Shown: positions 59,141 through 64,000 of the stretch, one piece after another
How the letters are laid out: each line of letters starts with the position of its first letter
Numbering within the stretch: the stretch's first letter is position 1
From: Gammaproteobacteria bacterium
GTDB lineage: Bacteria > Pseudomonadota > Gammaproteobacteria > Steroidobacterales > Steroidobacteraceae
DNA length: 64,000 nt
Direction: 5' to 3'
Assembly (NCBI GenBank): GCA_947455595.1
Contig: CANGOP010000014.1
Coordinates: forward strand, 20,771-84,770
The notes under the pieces: generated by a model
Seen by the model: the letters and a program-made list of their open reading frames with translations, nothing else
Told to the model about the DNA's origin: nothing
The model's database searches: none
Translations under genes and position numbers: made by a program

Positions 59141-59424
59141 TTAGGCGGTCTTGGAGATGAACGCCTCGATGGTGCGCAGGAGCGCATCCTGGTCGCGCCG
59201 GGGCAGCTGCTCGATCTGCTGCATGCGGCGGTAGAGGCGGCGGTTCTTGATCGGGCCGGTGGTGCCCTCGGGGCGCGCGGCGGTCTTGAGACCCAGCAGC
59301 TCATCGGAGCTGGCATCGAGGATCTGGGCGATCTGGGCAACGGTATCGGCGGGCAGGCGGATGACGTCGTTCTCGTAGTCGGAGACGACGGGCTGGGAGA
59401 CCTGCAGGCGCTCGGCGAGCTCGA
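59141..59424 (-). pseudogene. XRE-family regulator, 5'-truncated
   Basis: Open minus-strand frame ending at TAA 59143-59141 and reading ELAERLQVSQPVVSDYENDV, then ADTVAQIAQILDASSDELLG and IEAFISKTA at the end. This is the second half of a Cro/C1-type HTH and the C-terminal region; the first two helices and start codon are missing. The frame runs into unrelated DNA at about 59424, where a fragment of another gene begins on the plus strand. It is the first gene of a regulator-antitoxin-toxin module. Confidence 0.8.
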
Positions 59425-59796
59425 TTGCACAAGCTCGAGGAACTCGAGTACGTGCTCGTGCACCGAGGTGGCCGAGGCCAGAGCTTCGTCTACGAGTTGC
59501 TGTATGACGGCGCGGGCCGCGATGGCAAGCCGTTCCTGATGGGCCTGATCGACGGGGCGGCGCTCAAACAGGCGTACGACGGAAAGAAGGAGCATGAAAA
59601 GCAGCGGTTGGAGCATCCAAGGAGCGCCCAAGGAGCCCGGTTGGAGCATGGGAGTAGCGAACCGGAATCCTCTCCAAACCCTATCAATCAAGCTACTTCC
59701 AGAGAAACCCCTCGCCGCAACGGCCAAACCGCACGTTGGGACGAGAGCAGCTCAATCCCATCGTACGTAACCCCCTTAGCCGCCGCCGGCCTGTAG
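59424..59796 (+). pseudogene. 3' fragment of the recombinase partner gene
   Basis: Plus-strand frame of about 123 residues beginning abruptly at LEELEYVLVHRGGRGQSF followed by VYELLYDGAGRDGKPFLMGL, a winged-helix-like C-terminal region. From memory, proteins ending in this way precede XerC-like recombinases of mobile elements; the precise family cannot be named here. The 5' part is lost at the junction with the XRE pseudogene. The stop is 3 nt before the recombinase start. Confidence 0.55.
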
Positions 59797-59799
59797 CCG

Positions 59800-60852
59800 A
59801 TGCCGCGCAAGGGCCAGCGCGTCAAGCACCACAAGACCGCGTGGCCGAAGCCGCGCGGCAGCCGCAAGAACACGAACCCCGATCCGCTTAGGTCTCTGCC
59901 GATGACCGCGTACGTCACGGCTCATCTGGAGTGGATGCCGATCGCGGGGTACTCCGAGGACACGGTACGAGGCCGCAGGATCGCGCTGCGGCGGTTCCTC
60001 GCCTGGTGCGAGGAGCGAGCCCTGCGCGAACCCAAAGACATCACCAAGCCGATCCTGGAGCGGTATCAGCGCCACCTGTTCTACTACCGCAAGGCCGATG
60101 GGAAGCCGATGACCTTAGGGAGCCAGTTCGGGTGCCTGGCGCCGTTGAAGACGTTCTTTAAGTGGCTCGCGAAGGAAAACCACATCCTCTACAACCCGGC
60201 GTCCGAGCTGACGCTGCCGCGCCTGCCCAAACACCTGCCGCGGGTGATCCTGTCGATCCAGGAGGTCGAGGCGATCTTGCGGGAGGCTGAGCCCGTCACG
60301 GCGCCGGGGTTGCGGGATCGCGCCATGCTCGAAACCCTTTACTCGACGGCGCTGCGGCGCATGGAGCTGCCGGGACTCGCGCTCTACGACATCGACACCA
60401 CGCGCCGGCTCGTGATGGTGCGCGAGGGCAAGGGTCGGAAAGATCGCGTGATCCCGATCGGGAAGCGCGCGGCGGCGTGGGTCGAGAAGTACCTGCAGGA
60501 ATCCCGGCCGCAGCTCGCGGTCGGCGACAGTGAAACGCTGTTCCTGACCGACTACGGGTTGCCGGTGACGCCGGAATATGTCGCCGAGCGAGTGCGCCGC
60601 TACATGGCGTTCGCTGGGATCGAGAAGCCCGGCGCCACGCACCTGCTGCGCCACGCCTGCGCGACCCACATGTTGGAGAACGGCGCCGACACGCGGTTCA
60701 TCCAGGCGCTCTTGGGTCACGAGACGCTTGCCACCACGCAGATCTATACGCACGTGTCGATCGAGAAGCTGCGCGAGATCCACGACGCGACGCACCCTGC
60801 GAAGCTGCATCGCGGGGCGCCCGATGTCGAGGACGACGAAGCGGGCACGTGA
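59800..60852 (+). CDS. Site-specific tyrosine recombinase (XerC-like)
   Basis: DNA recombinase of 350 residues with a SAM-like N-terminal domain (YVTAHLEWMPIAGYSEDTVR) and the catalytic domain. Active-site residues are Arg186 in YSTALRRMEL, Lys in GKGRKDRVIPIGKR, HxxR at 281-284 (HLLRHACATHML), His307 in LLGHETLATT and nucleophile Tyr316 in QIYTHVSIEKL. It is longer than chromosomal XerC, with an N-terminal basic extension, and belongs to a mobile-element type. The gene appears intact and may be active. The hairpin array immediately downstream is the obvious candidate for its sites. Confidence 0.9.
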   Translation: MPRKGQRVKHHKTAWPKPRGSRKNTNPDPLRSLPMTAYVTAHLEWMPIAGYSEDTVRGRRIALRRFLAWCEERALREPKDITKPILERYQRHLFYYRKADGKPMTLGSQFGCLAPLKTFFKWLAKENHILYNPASELTLPRLPKHLPRVILSIQEVEAILREAEPVTAPGLRDRAMLETLYSTALRRMELPGLALYDIDTTRRLVMVREGKGRKDRVIPIGKRAAAWVEKYLQESRPQLAVGDSETLFLTDYGLPVTPEYVAERVRRYMAFAGIEKPGATHLLRHACATHMLENGADTRFIQALLGHETLATTQIYTHVSIEKLREIHDATHPAKLHRGAPDVEDDEAGT

Positions 60853-60863
60853 ACATAGCGCGA

Positions 60864-61106
60864 ATTATGCGGCCGCCACTGCGGCGGACTGCGGACCCAC
60901 CGGACCGCTGCGCATAATCCCTGGGCGTTATGTTGGGGTGCCGAGCGGGTGCGCGTCCTGCGCACCCGCTGAAGACGAGGCCGGCCTCGAAGACCCCGGA
61001 GCGCGCGCGGAGAAGAAGCCAGAGCGGTCCCAGGCATAATGTCGCGTTATGCGCAGCGTCGGGCCGCAGGAACGGCCCGAGCGCTGTCCGCCTCCGGCCG
61101 CATAAC
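60864..61106. repeat. Array of three TTATG/CATAA-bounded stem-loops
   Basis: Unit 1: ATTATGCG 60864-60871 pairs with CGCATAAT 60911-60918. Unit 2: GTTATG near 60927 to GCATAATG near 61035, enclosing a perfect 11-bp hairpin (AGCGGGTGCGC 60944-60954, GCGCACCCGCT 60960-60970) and the palindrome CGAGGCCGGCCTCG. Unit 3: GTTATGCG 61046-61053 pairs with CGCATAAC 61099-61106, enclosing CGGGCCG/CGGCCCG. Such strongly folded repeats are typical of recombination or transposon ends. Confidence 0.65.
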
Positions 61107-61253
61107 TGACACTATGCCCGGGCCCAGGAGCGTCGCGTCGGCACGCGGCGCGGAGCGGCAGGGCCGCGTTGAGGAAATCCCGAAGCGCAGAATCCACGGC
61201 AAGGCAGGATAGTCTCGGAGCGGCTAAGGGGCCACGTTGTGGCCTGTGGTGAG

Positions 61254-61370
61254 CTGCACTCGGGTACTGGAATCGATCGAGTGCAGGATAGCCGCCGGCT
61301 TAGCGTTGTGGCCCAATGTGGCCCACGGGTTGCTGCACTCTGCCGCTGATGACGGTTGAGTGCAGGATAG
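61254..61370. repeat. Two tandem 38-bp units with conserved TGCACTC/GAGTGCA arms
   Basis: Units 61254-61291 and 61333-61370, 79 bases apart. Each has TGCACTC, a 17-nt loop of different sequence, GAGTGCA and then GGATAG. TTGTGGCC-type repeats flank each unit. Conserved arms with variable loops suggest selection on structure or on a protein site. Confidence 0.6.
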
Positions 61371-61580
61371 ATCAGCGGCTGCCGTTTGCATCAAAACCAG
61401 CCGCTGCGGGGCGTCGCCGGAGGCGCCGCCGACCACCGCTCCGCGCCCTTGACCGACCCCGCTGCTAAGCCGAAACTCGCCTCTGGGCCCAAACGAAAAT
61501 AGCCAGGGGAACGCGCCTTCGTCCTTCAGTCTTTAGCCGCTGAATCGCCTTGGAAAAGTCGTCCCCGTTACGATGAACTC

Positions 61581-62231
61581 GTGTCGGGTCGAACTGTTTA
61601 CACATATGTCGGCAATGATCCGTTGGATAAGACGGACCCGACGGGACTGGCGTTCGGGTTAGATGACCTTGCAGGAATTATTGTTGGTGGTGCCGTCGGA
61701 GCGCTGGTTGAGGTCGGCAAGGACTTAATCACTGGCGAGTCGATCACAACTGGCGGTGTTGTTGCGGCGGCCGTGGGCGGCGCGGTTTTTGGTGAAGGTG
61801 TTGTGAATGCACCAGAGACTGGGGGAGCCTCGGTCGTTGCCGCAGCCAGTGTAAAGGGCGCCATTCAAGGCGCTGTGCTCAACGGCATACAGCAGGGCAC
61901 GGACATCGCGACCGGCGAGCAAAAGGGATTCAGCGCAGCCAGCTTGGGAGCCAGTGCGGCCGCTGGTGCCGTCAGCGGTGGCCTCGTATCCAAGATACCC
62001 CTGACTAAGGTGCCGGGCGTAAGCTCGGGCGCGGGCAATATGCGAGCGGCGGCGCAGTCCGTGCGCACGAGAATCGCACATGGCAATGCGTCTCGAATGT
62101 CCGCTGCGACGGCAGTTAAGGGCGCGATCGGTGGGCAGGTTGCTACTGCGGGCAAGACCGCTACTGAAGCAGCTACAGATGCCGCAAAAACCAGAGTCTG
62201 TCAGTCCGCCGTTCCCGGCGAGTGCAAATGA
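61581..62231 (+). CDS. Second orphan RHS tip, glycine-rich
   Basis: Protein of 216 residues starting at GTG 61581, opening with the core end VYTYVGNDPLDKTDPTGLAF. The rest is Gly/Ala-rich with two hydrophobic stretches (IIVGGAVGALVEVGKDLI and GVVAAAVGGAVFGEGVV) and ends near GKTATEAATDAAKT. It shares GFSAASLG, GAVSGGLVSK, KVPG and a following SAATAVKGA pattern with the tip of the full RHS gene (GFSAGQLA, GAVTGGVLK, KVPGITGG, SATTVGKGA), so both belong to one tip family. No catalytic motif is visible. It lacks its own core and secretion signal. Confidence 0.72.
   Translation: MSGRTVYTYVGNDPLDKTDPTGLAFGLDDLAGIIVGGAVGALVEVGKDLITGESITTGGVVAAAVGGAVFGEGVVNAPETGGASVVAAASVKGAIQGAVLNGIQQGTDIATGEQKGFSAASLGASAAAGAVSGGLVSKIPLTKVPGVSSGAGNMRAAAQSVRTRIAHGNASRMSAATAVKGAIGGQVATAGKTATEAATDAAKTRVCQSAVPGECK
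61597..61646 (+). repeat. RHS core-end direct repeat, copy 3 (second glycine-rich tip)
   Basis: Fifty bases encoding VYTYVGNDPLDKTDPTG. Nearly identical in sequence to copy 2, which suggests recent duplication or conversion between tips. Confidence 0.8.
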
Positions 62232-62710
62232 GTGCAGAGCGGCAACGGAGAATTTTGCGCCGGACTATTACGCCCTATGTTGGTCAGACGTTAATTTTCA
62301 CGGGCATAACTGTTTTCTGTGCAGTCGTCGGGTATCGGACGTCGCAGTGGAAGATCTTGATGGCGCCGGCTTTAATTTGGGCGCTTTTCGCTGTGCTGGT
62401 CTGGATCGGATTGAAGTACAGGGTTTTCTGGGACTCGACCAGCGTCATTCAGCATGCCAGCGGGCTGCCGGAAAAGCAGATTGCGTTCGATAAGATCACC
62501 GAAATCCGGATTGAGCGGGCTCCGGTGACTGAATTTCTGGCGATGCCCAGACCCTTCCGGCGAGTAGCAATTTATGGACGTCGACACGACCCAGCGGCGT
62601 TTATAGATGTTTCCTTACGCCACTTTCGGTTAGAAGACATTGAAGAACTGCTGACGGCAATACGGGAGAACCGGCCGGACTTGGCGGTTCCTGCAGTACC
62701 GCGCAAGTAG
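62228..62710 (+). CDS. Two-TM protein with PH-like domain, candidate RHS companion
   Basis: Protein of 160 residues; ATG 62228 overlaps the tip stop as ATGA. Two TM helices (about 16-37 and 44-63, ILMAPALIWALFAVLVWIGL) precede a soluble domain with FWDSTSVIQHASGLPEKQIA, FDKITEIRIERAPVTEFL and FIDVSLRHFRLEDIEELLTA, the layout of bacterial PH domains. It mirrors the protein at 56957, which also follows a glycine-rich RHS tip, though direct sequence identity is low. A role as immunity protein is inferred from position and repetition. Confidence 0.7.
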   Translation: MSAERQRRILRRTITPYVGQTLIFTGITVFCAVVGYRTSQWKILMAPALIWALFAVLVWIGLKYRVFWDSTSVIQHASGLPEKQIAFDKITEIRIERAPVTEFLAMPRPFRRVAIYGRRHDPAAFIDVSLRHFRLEDIEELLTAIRENRPDLAVPAVPRK

Positions 62711-62872
62711 GCGGCGAAGAGATGGCGACAGCGACCAGCGGCGCTGGCTTCGGTTAGGCGCGGCGGCTTGGGCAGCTGCCCCCTTTAGCGGCTCTCTGGG
62801 GTTCTTGGGGAGGCCTGGTAAGGGCACACCCGATGCATGTGGCATGGCAGTTACGCTGCGACCGGAGTGCAG

Positions 62873-63295
62873 TTATGCCTGCGCCTCGATCCTGCGCAGC
62901 GCCTCGGCAGGCGTGACGATGGCGATGTCTTGGAAGCGCTGGAGGTCGAGCAGATCTCGATCTCCGGAGACGATGAGATCGACAGTGGCGGCGATGGCGA
63001 GAGCCAGCACGGCATCGTCATCGGGATCGCGGCACACGGGTTCTGCCAGGGGTGGCGGTTCGATCACGTCCGCCAGTTCGCGCAGCTCCGCCAGCGAGCG
63101 CTCACGCGAGGTGTTGGAGCGCGCCAGGATGGTCTCGAACTGAGGCCGAGCGATGACCTCGGCCAGCTCGGCGAGCAACACCGGGCTGCTGACCAAGGCC
63201 AGCGTGCCCTCACGCACCCGCTCGATCAGCGTATGCGGCACGCCGTGCCACAGCAGGCCGGAGAGCAAGACGTTGGTATCAAGAACGACCCGCAT
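62873..63295 (-). CDS. PIN-domain toxin, paralogue
   Basis: Putative ribonuclease toxin of 140 residues. Motifs VLDTNVLLSGLLWHGVP, LLAELAEVIARPQFE, VCRDPDDDAVLALAI and LIVSGDRDLLDLQRFQDI align one for one with the toxin at 58475, so the two are paralogues. The antitoxin gene is 2 nt upstream. Just beyond its 3' end, on the plus strand, are two GCAGTTA(C/T)GC copies (62847 and 62869) related to the box of the hairpin array. Confidence 0.88.
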   Translation of the reverse strand: MRVVLDTNVLLSGLLWHGVPHTLIERVREGTLALVSSPVLLAELAEVIARPQFETILARSNTSRERSLAELRELADVIEPPPLAEPVCRDPDDDAVLALAIAATVDLIVSGDRDLLDLQRFQDIAIVTPAEALRRIEAQA

Positions 63296-63297
63296 TG

Positions 63298-63546
63298 CTA
63301 TTTTTGGCGGGCACGACGCTCGGCGCGGGCGGCCTTCACTTCTGCATTGATCTCGTCCATCGACATCGGCGGTATGCCGGCGGCAGCGACCCGGTCGGCA
63401 ATGGACAGCAGCGCATCGGCGGCCTGCCGGCGCTTTAGGGCCTCATCGAGCAGGCGTGCCAAGGCTTGCGGCGTGAGCAGTCCGGCAGCACGCGCCGCTT
63501 GGGCGGTGGCATCCGGCAACTCAATCTGAATCGTGGTCATGTTCAA
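63298..63546 (-). CDS. Antitoxin of the second PIN module
   Basis: Protein of 82 residues. The N-terminus TTIQIELPDATAQAARAAGL resembles a ribbon-helix-helix or related DNA-binding strand, followed by ALARLLDEALKRRQAADALL; the C-terminus EINAEVKAARAERRARQK resembles that of the antitoxin at 58884. So the toxin-binding ends are similar while the N-termini differ. It overlaps the truncated XRE gene stop by 4 nt (ATGA). Confidence 0.78.
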   Translation of the reverse strand: MNMTTIQIELPDATAQAARAAGLLTPQALARLLDEALKRRQAADALLSIADRVAAAGIPPMSMDEINAEVKAARAERRARQK

Positions 63547-63785
63547 GCTCCTTGCGCGTTGACGCGCAACTTCAGTTCCTCGCGTTCGATGAAAGTGTCG
63601 AGTAACTGGGTGATCTGGCGCTTGGCCTTCGGGTCCAGCTTCTCGATCCGTTGCAAACGTCGATGCAGCTGGGTATCGGGCTTCCTACCCTTTTTGAGCG
63701 GCTTGATGCCGAGCAGTTCATCAGCACTGACTGCCAGCGCCGCGGCCATTTGCGGCAACAAGGCGGCGGGTGCCTTTGACCGGCC
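63543..63785 (-). pseudogene. XRE-family regulator, 5'-truncated by an IS element
   Basis: About 80 residues ending at TGA 63545-63543: GRSKAPAALLPQMAAALAVS, ADELLGIKPLKKGRKP, LQRIEKLDPKAKRQITQLL and a polar end. GRSKAP with ADELLG is the last part of the HTH and linker of Cro/C1-type regulators. The first helices and start are missing; DNA upstream of about 63786 belongs to an IS3-family element. It completes the same gene order as the module at 58475. Confidence 0.75.
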
Positions 63786-64000
63786 TGCATTAACTGATCC
63801 AGTTCTGATGTCTGTTATGCAACGTTCCGAGTCTCTCCGATTATCTTCCTAACCGTCAAATCAGCCACAGTCGTCTCCGGTGCGGGCGGCCGGTAGCCGA
63901 GCGCGCTGTGGGGCCGGATCCGGTTGTAGTGCCAGCGCCAGTGTTCGGTGATGACCTGAGCTTCCTTGAGCGTATAAAAGATCTCGCCATCCAGGAGTTC
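63786..64000 (-). mobile_element. IS3-family insertion sequence, one end (runs off window)
   Basis: The transposase end and a short non-coding margin lie against the truncated XRE gene. The boundary is placed at TGCATTAACTGATCC (63786 on) because the XRE frame stops making sense there and IS3 elements start with TG, but the terminal repeat was not confirmed. Confidence 0.6.
63815..64000 (-). CDS. IS3-family transposase (partial, C-terminus)
   Basis: Sixty-one residues ending at TAA 63817-63815 and running off the window at the N-terminal side: LLDGEIFYTLKEAQVITEHW, then YNRIRPHSALGYRPPAPETT. This is the conserved end of the DDE integrase domain of IS3-family OrfB. The remainder should lie to the right. 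It belongs to a different IS3 subgroup from the remnant at 51245, whose ending lacks RPHSALGYRPP. Confidence 0.9.
   Translation of the reverse strand, partial: ELLDGEIFYTLKEAQVITEHWRWHYNRIRPHSALGYRPPAPETTVADLTVRKIIGETRNVA

Larger units (their letters stand above)
59424..61110 (+). mobile_element. XerC-like recombinase element with structured right end (boundaries approximate)
   Basis: A segment inserted between the truncated XRE gene and the second RHS tip region. It contains the 3' fragment of a partner gene, a complete tyrosine recombinase gene and a run of three stem-loops bounded by TTATG/CATAA boxes. The left end is blunt and truncated; the right end is set after the last TTATG/CATAA box but could extend to about 61440. 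No target duplication was identified. Confidence 0.5.
60853..61580. other. Long non-coding region rich in inverted and tandem repeats
   Basis: Some 730 bases between the recombinase gene and the second orphan RHS tip without a supported protein gene. It contains the TTATG/CATAA hairpin array (60864-61106), a GC-rich segment, then two 38-bp TGCACTC/GAGTGCA units (61254-61370), and about 150 bases without visible features before the tip start. Confidence 0.6.

Noticed and set aside
59035..59727. 230-codon minus-strand frame
   Set aside because: Proline/serine-rich out-of-frame reading of the truncated XRE gene and the partner fragment.
60115..60810. 231-codon minus-strand frame inside the recombinase gene
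   Set aside because: Antisense shadow; the plus strand carries a complete set of tyrosine recombinase catalytic residues.
60864..61106. Integron attC sites
   Set aside because: Sizes and folding resemble attC, but the boxes run GTT...AAC outwards instead of the attC order RYYYAAC...GTTRRRY, and no integron integrase with its extra domain is present.
52403..62710. CRISPR array or phage region within the repeat-rich island
   Set aside because: The repeats are coding RHS repeats or isolated inverted repeats without regular short spacers; no cas or phage structural genes were seen.

Overview
The window looks like a chromosomal segment of a high-GC, free-living gammaproteobacterium, most likely from the Xanthomonadales/Nevskiales/Steroidobacterales side of the class. 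This is inferred from gene content and order: ppsR divergent to ppsA, orn, rsgA, and the ffs (SRP RNA)-dnaX-ybaB-recR block. TonB-dependent receptors, several exported peptidases, a chromosomal subclass B3 metallo-beta-lactamase, katG and RHS/YD-repeat proteins fit the same lineage. No species is claimed.

Layout. 1-4048 (minus strand): a chemotaxis operon cheA-cheW-MCP, with the MCP cut by the window edge. 4184-8040: an orphan polyamine-type binding protein, an Old Yellow Enzyme and a SulP anion transporter. 8397-18179: lipocalin, exported amidohydrolase, TonB-dependent receptor, deacetylase of the HDAC/acetylpolyamine amidohydrolase family, APC permease, amidase and a PNPOx-like flavoprotein; together this looks like uptake and hydrolysis of amide or acyl-amine compounds. 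18318-23033: an overlapping four-gene operon with a TruC-like pseudouridine synthase, a diacylglycerol-kinase-like protein, a PlpD-type patatin/beta-barrel protein and a TPR protein. 23047-30005: Gfo/Idh/MocA oxidoreductase, M48 protease, small membrane proteins, exported M28 peptidase and the tail-specific protease Prc. 30010-38712: housekeeping genes (DUF1249, ppsR, ppsA, GFA enzyme, ArnT-like transferase, orn, a second M48 protease, rsgA). 38750-45704: B3 metallo-beta-lactamase, panD, recR, ybaB, dnaX, SRP RNA, GH43 hydrolase, YghU-type glutathione transferase. 45963-51189: a decayed TonB receptor, katG with a striking upstream palindrome, a small membrane protein and a vapBC pair.

From about 51.2 kb to the end the window is an accessory island. 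It opens with an IS3-type transposase remnant and continues with a secreted YD-repeat protein, a large RHS protein split into two overlapping ORFs, and two further orphan RHS C-terminal tips. All three tips begin at the same 50-bp core-end repeat. Two tips share a glycine-rich domain and are each followed at once by a two-TM protein with a PH-like tail. The third carries M15-peptidase-type metal-ligand motifs and is followed by a small exported protein, which suggests a peptidoglycan-targeting effector with a periplasmic immunity protein. Between and after the tips lie two parallel modules of XRE regulator, small antitoxin and PIN toxin. In both, the XRE gene has lost its 5' end at a mobile-element junction: a XerC-like recombinase element followed by a hairpin array in one case, and an IS3-family element running off the window in the other.

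The most interesting part is the RHS tip/companion arrangement with its boundary repeats and the structured DNA downstream of the recombinase. All functional assignments rest on reading motifs and gene order; no database search was run.
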